A DNA stretch of 64,000 bases, taken from the NCBI RefSeq assembly GCF_044005705.1, contig NZ_JBIPKE010000015.1:186001-250000 (forward strand), written 5' to 3'. The position numbers and the translations under genes are program-made. Source of the DNA: Marinoscillum luteum. Lineage in GTDB: Bacteria; Bacteroidota; Bacteroidia; Cytophagales; Cyclobacteriaceae. The notes under the pieces are model-generated. The model saw only the letters and a program-made list of their open reading frames with translations. It had not been told where the DNA came from and made no database searches. Shown here piece after piece: positions 1 to 8,089 of this stretch (positions are counted from its first letter, which is position 1; every line of letters begins with the position of its first letter).

Positions 1-260
1 GGGAAACCGCTCTAAAATGCAAAGATTCCGGTATTTGGCCATCGCTGCGCTTTGCCCAAAACCGAAATGACGGAGCGGAAAAGGAACGTCATCCGGTTTC
101 TGAGGCACGAAGAAGACCGGAATCTTCTCCTGTCTAATGGTTCGACGGAGCTCACCGTGACAGGTTCAGAAGACGATTTGGGGTTTTATTCTCTGGCACG
201 CTCGCCAGCAGTTCGGGTGTCTACCGTACATGTTTTCTTCACTCTCTCCTTCTACTCGAT
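1..260. repeat. Dispersed intergenic repeat, copy 1 (left end cut by window)
   Basis: Matches 8443-8680 over almost its whole length, with a block of about 30 bases around 190-220 missing from the other copy. Each copy carries nested inverted repeats: AAGATTCCGGT at 22-32 pairs with ACCGGAATCTT at 116-126, and inside it an AAACCG..ATGACG arm pairs with CGTCAT..CGGTTT near 86-99. It is not protein-like in any frame, so a MITE- or REP-like element or a structured non-coding repeat is more likely than a gene. Only two copies are visible here; the copy number in the genome is unknown. Confidence 0.7.
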
Positions 261-304
261 AGTGGGGTATGCCGCTGGTTGTCATGGCCGATAAAATCGA
301 AAAA

Positions 305-328
305 ACCCCGTTCATTGCTGAACGGGGT
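305..328 (-). terminator. Rho-independent terminator of the HU-type gene
   Basis: A perfect 10-bp stem (ACCCCGTTCA paired with TGAACGGGGT) with a 4-base loop lies 26 bp past the stop of the HU-type gene. On the minus strand the stem is followed by TTTTTCGATTTTA, the expected U-rich tail. Confidence 0.85.
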
Positions 329-353
329 CTTCATAAATTAAAAAAGATGACGA

Positions 354-779
354 TCAGGTTTCGGCAGGAGCCTCTTCTTCTACTGCACTTCCATCACTGA
401 CCTTTTCAAACTTCACCGTAGACAGGCGGTCACTCAGAAGGCCACTGGGTCTGAAGTTCACATTGAGTTTTTTGATGGTATGCTTACTTACCTTCTCGGG
501 GGTATCCTGACCGATGCTGCTCAGAGATGGTGAGAATGACCCTAGTTGTCCCATATCAATGGTACGCCCCTCCGATAAATGCCGCACAGTCATCTGTAGA
601 AACGCTTCCAAAACGGCCAGCACATCCGGAGTCTGCAGGGTATTCATCTCCGCAATCTCCTCTACAAATGTTCTTAAATCCACTTTCCGTCCTCTTACGA
701 TGGACGCATAGTACTTCTTAGGTCCGCCACCCTGTACACCGGGTGTGCCTTTGGCTATGGTTTTATACGAAACTGCCAT
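354..779 (-). CDS. HU-related (HU_rel type) DNA-binding protein
   Basis: A 141-aa protein of the histone-like HU-related family found in Bacteroidota. The start 'MAVSYKTIAKGTPGVQGG', the helical dimerisation region near residues 30-70, the conserved glycine turn 'LGSFSPSLSS' near residues 78-87, and the beta-arm region with 'NVNFRPS' near residues 106-112 fit the family. The last 15 residues form an acidic tail (EEEAPAET), which is common in these proteins. Members bind DNA as dimers and probably help to shape the nucleoid. The gene stands alone and is followed by a strong terminator. The A/T-rich leader, with no Shine-Dalgarno sequence, is normal for this phylum. About 190 bp upstream lies an array of 22-bp CACGTG repeats that may or may not belong to its control region. 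Confidence 0.88.
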   Translation of the reverse strand: MAVSYKTIAKGTPGVQGGGPKKYYASIVRGRKVDLRTFVEEIAEMNTLQTPDVLAVLEAFLQMTVRHLSEGRTIDMGQLGSFSPSLSSIGQDTPEKVSKHTIKKLNVNFRPSGLLSDRLSTVKFEKVSDGSAVEEEAPAET

Positions 780-965
780 AACATTAAAAAATTAAAAGGT
801 TGAACAAAAAAAACAAATACCACCTTCGGATGTCTCCTGAGGTTGGTTTAATCATTTTAAATAGTAAGAGTGATTATTGTAGAGTTATGTTTAATGTTTC
901 CAGTTTACGATGAAACGAAAAATTAGGTTGCCACAAAACGGTACTTTTTATCAGGTGCACTGTGG

Positions 966-1069
966 TCACACATGACTTCACTCAAAGTCACACGTGATTT
1001 CATCAAAAATCATACGTGGTTTTGTCTCAAATCACACGTGGTTTTAATCAAGAGCACACGTGACCAACA
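966..1069. repeat. Tandem 22-bp repeat array with CACGTG cores
   Basis: Five head-to-tail imperfect units start at 966, 988, 1010, 1032 and 1054; the last is partial. Each begins TCACACGTGATTT or a close variant: unit 1 has CACATG, unit 3 has TACGTG, and the others have the palindrome CACGTG. The exact 22-bp spacing is about two helical turns, so all cores face the same side of the DNA. The array lies in the 384-bp gap between the HU-type gene and susD, outside both terminators. It could be a multi-site operator, an iteron-like array or a remnant of one. No replication gene is nearby. Confidence 0.75.
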
Positions 1070-1113
1070 ACCTTATCTGCTGTGAGGTCTACAAGAATAT
1101 GAAGACCAATGAA

Positions 1114-1143
1114 AAAAGGCCGGATCTGCAAATCCGGCCTTTT
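1114..1143 (-). terminator. Terminator of the SusCD operon
   Basis: A 12-bp perfect stem (AAAAGGCCGGAT paired with ATCCGGCCTTTT, 6-base loop) lies about 20 bp past the susD stop. A-rich flanks on the plus strand give a U tail on the minus-strand transcript, and the T-rich right side would also let it work in the other direction. Confidence 0.85.
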
Positions 1144-1163
1144 CCTTTTTATGCGCTGCCTGA

Positions 1164-2528
1164 TTACCTGGGGTTTTGAGGCATCCCCGACAGCTCTATC
1201 ACCTCGTCGGGAATGGGCAGTACGTAGCGAGGATCTCCCGGCTCCAGGGTGTACATCTGCCCTTCCAATTGGCGATGCAGCGTGACAGCCAGCGCAGGTT
1301 CATTGGCGATCCGGCGCAAGTCCATCCAGCGGATGCCCCGATAAGGCAATGACTTATGGCGCTCCTCCATGATCAGCTGCTGAGCCTGCGTTTCACTTTC
1401 AGCAGTCAGGGGTTCGTAAGTGCCGCTTTCCCATCTGGTTATCAGCAAGGTATTTAGCGTATTCATGGCGTCATCCAACGCACCCAACCGTGCTTCCGCT
1501 TCCGCTTTGAGCAACATCACCTCGTCCACCGCCAACCCACTAAAGAGTCGTATGCTTCCGTCGTACGTGCCCTTGAAGGATACTCTCCCTTCATCCTTCT
1601 GATAAAACAAGGCCTTGCGCAGATCTCCGGGTGCATATTTCCCATAAAGCTCTGCATCCACATGCATCACCCGAAAAAGCGCACTCAATGGAGACATGGT
1701 GGCAAGAAAAATGACCTCTTCGTTCATTTGGGCAAATGGATAATCAGCCGCCGAATCGAGCTGATTGTAGTCCATCAGTTGGTTGGCAATCCGGAGGCAC
1801 TGCGTGGCTGTGCTTAGCGCACTGTCGTAGTTGTTCATGTGCAGGTAGGCTTTGGCCAGCAGCGCATACCCCGCGGCCTTTCCCGGTCTGGTCTGCACCA
1901 GCGGTTCGTCCGGCAGCACTTCCACAGCTTTCCATACATCGGCAATGATCTGGTCGTAGGTCCGTTGTACGGTGGCGCGTTCTGAGCGAATGTTGATGTC
2001 TGACTCCAGCCGCAGCGGTATTCCCAGATCACTCAGGGCAGTGGCTTTGGCATAGGGCTTGCAAAACACCTGTGCCAACTGAAAGAATGCCCAGCTGCGA
2101 TAAAAGAGCGCACTTCCGCGGATGTTGTTCCAGGCATCTTCATTGCCGGTGTCTTGGGTGATGCGGGCCAGTCCCTCCAGGGCCAGGTTGGCATTGAGAA
2201 TGGACTTGTAGGGATAGTTCCAGCTGAAGCAGGATTCCCCCGCAAAGATGGTTTTATCCCATCGGTAGGCATTGCGCTGCTCTTCGGACGAGAGGGCTTG
2301 CCAGTCTTCATCTGCCAGGTAGTAATCGGTGGTACCCACTTCACCCAATGAAGGGGTGGTGGAAAAATTCATCTCCGAGGTATTGTCCAGCAAGGCCTGC
2401 AAGTCTTTGAGCGACGTGGGGATGACCAGCTGCTTATCGCTTTTGATCTCGAGCCAGTGATCCTGGCAGGCGGCGGTGCTCAGGGCTATCAGGAGCCACC
2501 AGCATGATCTTTTGATTGTCTTTTGCAT
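1164..2528 (-). CDS. SusD/RagB-family outer-membrane nutrient-binding lipoprotein
   Basis: A 454-aa lipoprotein: the N-terminus has a hydrophobic stretch and a lipobox ending 'LSTAAC' at about residue 21, so it is probably anchored to the outer membrane. The body is helix-rich with TPR-like segments (for example 'AAGYALLAKAYLHMNNYDSA'), and the C-terminus ends in a typical SusD motif region ('RYVLPIPDEVIELSGMPQNP'). SusD proteins sit as a lid on the SusC barrel and capture the ligand. It lies 20 bp downstream of susC, last in a three-gene operon. At 454 aa it is somewhat short for the family. The substrate cannot be told from sequence: no glycosidase lies in the operon, and the partner is a thioredoxin-like protein. 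Confidence 0.9.
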   Translation of the reverse strand: MQKTIKRSCWWLLIALSTAACQDHWLEIKSDKQLVIPTSLKDLQALLDNTSEMNFSTTPSLGEVGTTDYYLADEDWQALSSEEQRNAYRWDKTIFAGESCFSWNYPYKSILNANLALEGLARITQDTGNEDAWNNIRGSALFYRSWAFFQLAQVFCKPYAKATALSDLGIPLRLESDINIRSERATVQRTYDQIIADVWKAVEVLPDEPLVQTRPGKAAGYALLAKAYLHMNNYDSALSTATQCLRIANQLMDYNQLDSAADYPFAQMNEEVIFLATMSPLSALFRVMHVDAELYGKYAPGDLRKALFYQKDEGRVSFKGTYDGSIRLFSGLAVDEVMLLKAEAEARLGALDDAMNTLNTLLITRWESGTYEPLTAESETQAQQLIMEERHKSLPYRGIRWMDLRRIANEPALAVTLHRQLEGQMYTLEPGDPRYVLPIPDEVIELSGMPQNPR

Positions 2529-2548
2529 GATATGATCTTTTTATGGTT

Positions 2549-5500
2549 TTAAAATGTGCCGTTGATGCCGATGGCATAGCTCCTCGGAATCAGGTAAGTA
2601 GTATTGGGATAGTCGGGGTCCAGTCCGCTGGAGGTGGCCGACCAGATCATGCCCAGGTTTTTAGCATACACAAATACCCTCAGCTTGCGCATAGGCAGCC
2701 ATGACATCTGCTCATCACTCATTTCATAGCTAAGGTTGATGTCTTCCAGCCGGATATGATCTCCGGGCTCTATCATTAGCTCAGATGCCGTATAGACCTT
2801 ATCACGGTAGGTGTCAGACTGTGCCGGTATGGAGGGCACCTGTGTGCGCTGCTCATCTCCTGGCTGCTGCCACCGACTGAGGTAGTCTATATGGCCCTGC
2901 CCGTTTTCAAACAAACGCTCATAGCTCAGGCCGCTTTTTCTAAAATAGTAGCCGGTTTTCCAGCTCACATTGACACTGAGGGTCAGCCCCTTCCACGAAA
3001 AGTTGTTCCTCACCGAGCCAAACAATGGCGGTACACTCACCCCATGGTATTTGAGGTCTGTCATCTCCAGGTTTCGCACATAATCGCGGTACTCTGTAGA
3101 CAGCTGGTCTTCGATCATTACCTGCGGATCACCCGTGGTGGGGTCGAGTCCGTACCATGGCAAGCTGTACAGTGCGTCAATGGGCCTTCCTACCTGCGGC
3201 AATGAGGAAGTATTGAGTGCCAGCGCACTGGAGATGGTATTGTAGGTGATGGATTCGTTGTAAAAACTCAGGATTTCATTGGCGGTCCAGGTGGTGAGCA
3301 GGTCTGTGCTCCACGCAAAAGGCCCCTGTACATTGACGGTGTGGAGCTGCACGTCCACTCCCCTGGTGCGCGTCTCGGCAAAGTTGGTTTTATAAGATAC
3401 CGGTGGCAAGGTGATAAACCCTGTAGTGGGGTCCAGTGGTGTGTCCCCGATCAGGTCATGGCCATGCTGCACATAGTACTCCAGGCTGCCCGAAATCCGC
3501 CGACCTTTTGTTTCAAAATCCACTCCAGCATTGACCATACCTATTTTCTCCCAGCGGAGCGCAGGGTTACCGGGATTGCGCAGCAATGCTATCGGCAGGT
3601 TGGTGACATTGTCTACCGAGTAGCGGGCCGTAGGAAAGGCCGTCACTGACTTATTGATGTTGCCGTTGTAGCCATAGGTGAGCCTGAAGCGCAGGTAAGG
3701 GAGCCACGACAGCCCGTAGAAGGCTTCATCACTCAGGTCCCAGCTCCCACCTACCGACCAGAGTGGCACCCCTTTCTGATTGGTCTTCACCCCAAAGAGG
3801 TTAGAAGCATCCCAGCGTACACTGGCCGTGAGCCCATACCGGTCGTGATAGGTGTAGGCGGCATTGCCATAGTACGAGACGTATCGGTCTATTTGCCCGC
3901 TAAAGTAATTGGTGGGTGTTGGTGTCCACGCATTGCCCCACGGCCGTACGGGGTACCGTGTGAGGTAGTCCAGGCTGGTATTGAAGGTGAGTACCTCGTC
4001 ATCATAGCCATATACCTCCAGGCCACTGGCCACGCGCTGTACCTGGCGCACCTCAGCACCTGCCAGCCCCGAAAGGCGATGATCACCTACATGCTCACTG
4101 TAATTGAGCTGTGTCCGCAAAGCATGGGCCTGCTGATCGGTATAGCCCTCACTCAGGATAGCCCCCTCCGGAAAGACCCGGGTGCCGTCCTGCTGGGTGA
4201 ACCGGTTGACCAAATGCCGCACCCGGTAGCTGTCTGCCGCTGTGAGGTCCCGCTGCTTACCTGCTATCTTTTGATACTGGTATTTCGCACTGACATTTAG
4301 CGCCGGGGTGAAGGCATATTGTGCACCCATATCCAGGCGGTATTCGGTATCCTTGGTTGTTTGGTCATTCAGCGCTTTTTCCTGCAGTGGCCGGTACATC
4401 CAGTCCAGCAGGCCTGCAGCTTCTGCCTGAGCGGCATAGGGCATCCGCAGGTCCCTGACCACTGGGAGCCAGTTGCCCTCATCATCGGCCAGCCGGGTGT
4501 AAGGATACGGCGTGGCCACCTCTCCCCAGCGCAGACCATTGCTGGTGGTACCATTGTGGATGATGTTGACACCTGCCTCCAGCTCCAGCGGAGTGATAGG
4601 CCGAAACCGGTTTTTCAGGCTCAGGGTGAGGCGATTTCGGTCGTTGCCATCGATGGAGGTCTGGTTTTGATCATATCCCGAGGAGAAGTAGTAGGCATTC
4701 TTTTGGGTGCCACCCTCCATACTCAGGGCATATTGCTGCCGAACGCCCGGACGATAAAAATAGGTTTCGGCCTCATCTCGCACGTCGTAGGTGGCCAGGG
4801 TAGCCAGCTCGCTTTGCAGCTCCGCATCGCTCAGTGCTCCATCGCGGTGCTGCAGCAGCAGCTCCACCACGGGAGACAGTGGATACTGCCGGGTACTGCT
4901 GGCGGTGCTGTTGTAAAAGCCACTGTCAAACAAGGTGCGCTCTACGCCGATGAAGTCTGCCGCTGGCAGGTAATCGGGTGAATAGTGCAGGTCCGGACGC
5001 TCACTTACGGTCACATTGCTGGTGAAGTGTACCGTGAGGGGGCGCTCGTACCCGCCCTTTTTGGTGGTGAGCACGATCACCCCATTGGCTGCCCGTGCAC
5101 CCCAGAGTGACGCAGCTGCTGCGTCTTTGAGGACCGTCACATGGGCGATATCATTCGGGTTGATGCTGCTGATGTCCCCTTCGTAGGGGAAGTTGTCCAC
5201 CACGATCAGCGGGCTGTTGTCAGAGTCGATGCTGCTGACTCCCCGGATGCGAAGGCTACGAAAGTCCTCGCCATAGGTGTCTCCGGCCAGCCGCTTGTCA
5301 AACAGCAAGCCGCTGGTGACTCCCTCCAGCCGCGAAATGATGTCCATGCCTGTGGAGCGGGTGATCAGCGCCTCGTCGATGTGCTCAAAGGAGCCTGTAG
5401 CGCGTTCGGCAGGAATCTGCTCATATCCGGTGGCGTATACTTCCACCAGGCCCAGCATTTCCACCCCCTCCGTCAGACTCACAGTGATGCTGCTCTGGCC

Positions 5501-5752
5501 GTTGCGGTCTGCCTCGAGGGTTTCATAGCCGATGTACGAAAACACCAGTGTGGCCTCTTCTGGGCAGGATAAGGTAAATGCCCCGTTGGAGTCGGTAATC
5601 ACACCATTGGTGGTGCCTTTGCTGACGATGGTCACCCCTGGCAGGGGCTGTCCGTCGTGTGCGGAGGTAACGGTCCCTTTCAGCACCGACTGGCTATAGC
5701 CGGGCCAACAAAACGTCGCTACCAGAAGAACAAATGGTACTACTTTTTTCAT
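2549..5752 (-). CDS. SusC/RagA-family TonB-dependent outer-membrane transporter
   Basis: A 1067-aa protein with a signal peptide (MKKVVPFVLLVATFCWPGYS), a carboxypeptidase-like regulatory domain (about residues 22-100), a plug domain with the SusC signature 'SPLIVVDNFPYEGDISSINP' and 'AAASLWGARAANGVIVLTT', and a long beta-barrel ending in aromatic 'YAIGINGTF'. It imports ligands across the outer membrane with energy from TonB/ExbBD, together with SusD. The frame stays open upstream to 6139, but that extension runs through the previous gene in another frame and is Pro/Gly/Arg-rich, so the ATG at 5752 is chosen. That ATG overlaps the previous stop as ATGA, which suggests translational coupling. 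Confidence 0.93.
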   Translation of the reverse strand: MKKVVPFVLLVATFCWPGYSQSVLKGTVTSAHDGQPLPGVTIVSKGTTNGVITDSNGAFTLSCPEEATLVFSYIGYETLEADRNGQSSITVSLTEGVEMLGLVEVYATGYEQIPAERATGSFEHIDEALITRSTGMDIISRLEGVTSGLLFDKRLAGDTYGEDFRSLRIRGVSSIDSDNSPLIVVDNFPYEGDISSINPNDIAHVTVLKDAAAASLWGARAANGVIVLTTKKGGYERPLTVHFTSNVTVSERPDLHYSPDYLPAADFIGVERTLFDSGFYNSTASSTRQYPLSPVVELLLQHRDGALSDAELQSELATLATYDVRDEAETYFYRPGVRQQYALSMEGGTQKNAYYFSSGYDQNQTSIDGNDRNRLTLSLKNRFRPITPLELEAGVNIIHNGTTSNGLRWGEVATPYPYTRLADDEGNWLPVVRDLRMPYAAQAEAAGLLDWMYRPLQEKALNDQTTKDTEYRLDMGAQYAFTPALNVSAKYQYQKIAGKQRDLTAADSYRVRHLVNRFTQQDGTRVFPEGAILSEGYTDQQAHALRTQLNYSEHVGDHRLSGLAGAEVRQVQRVASGLEVYGYDDEVLTFNTSLDYLTRYPVRPWGNAWTPTPTNYFSGQIDRYVSYYGNAAYTYHDRYGLTASVRWDASNLFGVKTNQKGVPLWSVGGSWDLSDEAFYGLSWLPYLRFRLTYGYNGNINKSVTAFPTARYSVDNVTNLPIALLRNPGNPALRWEKIGMVNAGVDFETKGRRISGSLEYYVQHGHDLIGDTPLDPTTGFITLPPVSYKTNFAETRTRGVDVQLHTVNVQGPFAWSTDLLTTWTANEILSFYNESITYNTISSALALNTSSLPQVGRPIDALYSLPWYGLDPTTGDPQVMIEDQLSTEYRDYVRNLEMTDLKYHGVSVPPLFGSVRNNFSWKGLTLSVNVSWKTGYYFRKSGLSYERLFENGQGHIDYLSRWQQPGDEQRTQVPSIPAQSDTYRDKVYTASELMIEPGDHIRLEDINLSYEMSDEQMSWLPMRKLRVFVYAKNLGMIWSATSSGLDPDYPNTTYLIPRSYAIGINGTF

Positions 5753-7092
5753 GGTTTTATGGTTTGGTTTTGGTTTGTGTAATGCGCCTGATCGGCGATG
5801 ACCAGCATTTCCATGGTCATTTCTTTTTCCATCAGCCCCAGCCCGAAGGCCCGCAGGGCAGTATTCACCTGCTCCAGGTCCTGCAGCCCACAGGTGAGGT
5901 GCAGGTCTACGTGCCCCTGATATCCGGTGGCATTGACCACCGGCATCCCCAGGTAGTGGTGGCGGTATCCGATGCTGGCAGTCAGCAGGTTGATGGATTT
6001 GTTTTCCAATATGAGGTGATCTGCGCCCACATCCACCCGGCCTTTTCCGCCACGGGTGACACAGGGCAGCGAATCCCCCAAGGCCACCAGCGCCAGCACG
6101 GTAACTTCCCGTGCCTCCAGCCGGCCGGAGATCCCCCACTGTGAGCCAAAGTAATGGTTGAGGTCCTGCTGCATTTGCTCCTGAAACTGACGGATCGTTA
6201 CCTTGCTGCCTGCGGGAAAGGCAATGTTGTAGCAGAATGTAGCATGCTCCCGCCAGTGATAGAGGGCCTTGTCGTGGGTGAAATCCCCAGTGATCTCCCC
6301 TGCCGGCCCTTCCACGAGCGCCTTCAGGGAGTCGCTCATTTCCAGCACCCGGTAAGCCCCCACGGGATATTCGGGCCGGTGAAAGGCGCGGTTGTACAGA
6401 CTGGCCACGGAGGCGTTATAGACCAACCAGCTGTGGTCTGTGCGACGGTAGCCCCCGGAGCCATTGGGCAGCGGGCCGGTGATGGCGGACTGATAGAGGG
6501 GCTGCACCTCCGCACTGTCCCGGGCCAGCAGGGGCTGTGTGAGGTCTACGGGCCGATCAGCCTTCACAGGCGCCTGCAGGTGATGCGCTGCCAGCACGTG
6601 CTGCACATTGGCCGCTGTGGCATACTGATAGTGAGTGATGGCTCGTACTTCTCCTGCCTGCACCCACACCTGATGAGGTACGGTATGGTGTGGAAAGACC
6701 TCATGAAGCACCGTATCTCCGGCCACTACGGGGAGCGTCCAACCGTGCTCATGAAAGGCATCGGCCACTTCGGCTTGCGGCTGAGCGGTGACGAGAATGA
6801 TCTCCAGCTCGTTGGCAAACTGCGCCTGCAGGGCCTGCAGCTGGTCAATGGAGCGCACACAGGTGCTGCAGTGAGTGGAGATAAACTCCAGAATGAGCAG
6901 CTTGTCTTTGGGCCATGTGAGCGGGGTGTGATTTTCGCCCATGCTTGCGACGGCTTTGATTTCAGGTAGCTGATCTCCTATACTCAGGGGCTGTATTTTC
7001 GGTGGTGCACCGGGTCTGGAAAGTAAGCTACTGGCCAGGGCAATGATGATGATCACGATGCACAGGATAATGATTGGGATAAATTGTTTCAT
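5749..7092 (-). CDS. Membrane-anchored thioredoxin-like (TlpA-type) protein with DUF3738-like C-terminus
   Basis: A 447-aa protein. Residues 1-25 form a strongly hydrophobic anchor. Residues 40-160 look like a TlpA/redoxin fold with the active-site pair C75-S-T-C78. The C-terminal half ends with 'VVNATGYQGHVDLHL' and 'MEKEMTMEMLVIADQ', which resembles the DUF3738 (TIGR03435) domain; this is recognition by eye. Its likely place is the periplasmic face of the inner membrane, as a thiol oxidoreductase. It is the first gene of the operon with susC and susD and overlaps susC by 4 bp. Its 5' region runs directly into the heptanucleotide repeat arrays. A redox protein leading a SusCD pair suggests handling of a thiol-containing or peptide ligand, but this is only inferred. 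Confidence 0.82.
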   Translation of the reverse strand: MKQFIPIIILCIVIIIIALASSLLSRPGAPPKIQPLSIGDQLPEIKAVASMGENHTPLTWPKDKLLILEFISTHCSTCVRSIDQLQALQAQFANELEIILVTAQPQAEVADAFHEHGWTLPVVAGDTVLHEVFPHHTVPHQVWVQAGEVRAITHYQYATAANVQHVLAAHHLQAPVKADRPVDLTQPLLARDSAEVQPLYQSAITGPLPNGSGGYRRTDHSWLVYNASVASLYNRAFHRPEYPVGAYRVLEMSDSLKALVEGPAGEITGDFTHDKALYHWREHATFCYNIAFPAGSKVTIRQFQEQMQQDLNHYFGSQWGISGRLEAREVTVLALVALGDSLPCVTRGGKGRVDVGADHLILENKSINLLTASIGYRHHYLGMPVVNATGYQGHVDLHLTCGLQDLEQVNTALRAFGLGLMEKEMTMEMLVIADQAHYTNQNQTIKP

Positions 7093-7115
7093 GTTTTTAG
7101 TGGATGGGTTTTGGG

Positions 7116-7227
7116 TTATTGGCTGTTGGCTTTTGGCGCTTGGCGTTTAGCGCTTAGCGTTTGGTTATTGGCGCTTGGCGTTCAGCGCTCGGCGCTTAGC
7201 GTTCGGCGCTTAGCGTTCAGCCCTTGG
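7116..7227. repeat. Degenerate 7-bp tandem repeat, block 1 (16 units)
   Basis: Sixteen consecutive heptamers of the form GCKYTTG/GCGYTTA (such as GCTGTTG, GCGCTTG, GCGTTTA, GCGTTCA) keep strict 7-base register from 7116 to 7227. The period is not a multiple of three and all frames carry stops, so it is non-coding. The block begins 24 bp upstream of the start codon of the thioredoxin-like gene and so lies in that operon's leader or promoter region. Confidence 0.85.
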
Positions 7228-7342
7228 GCCAGACACACGAATCCCCGGACCCATTAGAGGGCAAACAGTGAACCCCCTGCTATAGCTGGGTAATGAGGCA
7301 GGGCCAGGGACCGTGTGCTGAAGAGGATCTTGATCGTTGTGA

Positions 7343-7482
7343 GCGCTTGGCTGTTGGCTTTTGGACTTAGGCGTTTGGCTGTTGGCGTTTGGCCTTAGGC
7401 GTTTGGCTCTTGGCTTTTGGCGTTAGGCGCTTAGCGTTTAGCGTTCAGCGTTCAGCCCTCAGCGTTCAGCCCTCAGCGCCTA
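7343..7482. repeat. Degenerate 7-bp tandem repeat, block 2 (20 units)
   Basis: Twenty heptamers of the same family (GCGTTTG, GCCTTAG, GCGTTCA, GCCCTCA and variants) run in unbroken register from 7343 to 7482. Block 2 is separated from block 1 by 115 bp of unique GC-rich sequence in which nothing was recognised. Unit type drifts along the block: units ending TTG dominate at the left and units ending TCA at the right, as expected from slipped-strand growth of a decaying array. Confidence 0.85.
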
Positions 7483-7800
7483 AATCAAACAGGTTTTTTG
7501 GGTTTTAAGGGAAATAGGATATCGTAGCAGGTGATCAGGGGACGGTATTCGGTGGGCCGGCTTACGGCATGTTGGTGGAGGGCCACCGGGTGTGGGTGAG
7601 CTCCTCCCCTCGCTCCCGAACCACCGGACTGCCCCTTAAGCCGGGAGACCGATGAATGCGGCGCTACCGGGATTCTGATCAATGGCCCATGTGCCCGCTG
7701 TGCGGTGTGGCCTCCTCCTATCCGAGGGATGTAGCAGCTGAGCCCTGGGCTGAGCTGTGTGAGTGGGCGATATGTCGGCACTTTCCAATGCATAATAAAG
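7483..7800. other. GC-rich spacer with no convincing gene
   Basis: This stretch between the heptamer array and the AT-rich small-gene pair holds one open frame on the minus strand (7485-7793, 102 codons). Its translation is rich in His, Pro, Arg and Gly, lacks hydrophobic core patterns, and resembles no family. Base composition changes abruptly near 7795 from GC-rich to AT-rich, which may mark one edge of acquired DNA. No transposase, inverted terminal repeat or RNA gene was seen. Confidence 0.4.
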
Positions 7801-7971
7801 CTACTGGTTCCTATCGTTCGATTTAGAGTCTTTTCCTAGGTGCTTATAAATGATTTCTATTTGACGGATTAAGTCTTTATCACTAGGATTTATTTCAATT
7901 TTGTTTAACACAAATAGTAGAGCTGACTTAAAATCCTTTTCTTTTTCGGAGCAACAAGTATCTACATTCAT
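7801..7971 (-). CDS. Small protein, divergent from HTH regulator (56 aa, unrecognised)
   Basis: A 56-aa frame from ATG at 7971 to TAG at 7801. It begins MNVDTCCSEKEKDFKSALLF and continues with an amphipathic, charged, probably helical stretch ('NPSDKDLIRQIEIIYKHLGK'), then a polar tail. It has a protein-like mix of Lys, Glu, Asp, Ile and Leu and the AT-rich codon use of the adjacent HTH gene. A Cys-Cys pair lies at residues 6-7. It is transcribed away from the HTH gene across a spacer rich in inverted repeats, an arrangement typical of a regulator and its target or partner. No family was recognised. It could be an antitoxin-like or structural partner of the HTH protein. Confidence 0.55.
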   Translation of the reverse strand: MNVDTCCSEKEKDFKSALLFVLNKIEINPSDKDLIRQIEIIYKHLGKDSKSNDRNQ

Positions 7972-8089
7972 AGCGATATTCCTTTATTAGGAACAATAAT
8001 ACCTAATATAGGAATAAATACATAGCGGTATTCCATTTTTTTAAATGATTGTTCATATTTACGGAATAATTAGTCCTAATACAGTATTT
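7972..8089. promoter_or_regulatory. Divergent promoter/operator region with multiple inverted repeats
   Basis: The 118-bp spacer holds several related palindromes: TTCCT-n5-AGGAA (7979-7993), CCTA-ATA-TAGG (8002-8012) and a 14-bp near-palindrome GGAATAATTAGTCC (8063-8076). An 11-bp direct repeat AGCGRTATTCC occurs at 7972-7982 and 8024-8034. Shared TTCC/GGAA and CCTAATA elements fit binding sites for the small Cro/C1-type protein encoded at 8090, so autoregulation and control of the divergent gene are likely. Confidence 0.5.

Noticed and set aside
52..294. 80-codon open frame at the left end
   Set aside because: It lies wholly inside the dispersed repeat, is not conserved in frame in the second copy, and has no protein-like features.
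5753..6139. N-terminal extension of the SusC gene
   Set aside because: It overlaps the thioredoxin-like gene in another frame, is Gly/Pro/Arg-rich, and a clear signal peptide starts at 5752.
7116..7482. CRISPR-like array
   Set aside because: Units are 7 bp with no spacers, and no cas gene is near. The 22-bp array at 966 also has no unique spacers.
7485..7793. 102-codon minus-strand frame
   Set aside because: Its composition (His, Pro, Arg, Gly) is that of a random frame in GC-rich DNA and no family or partner was recognised.
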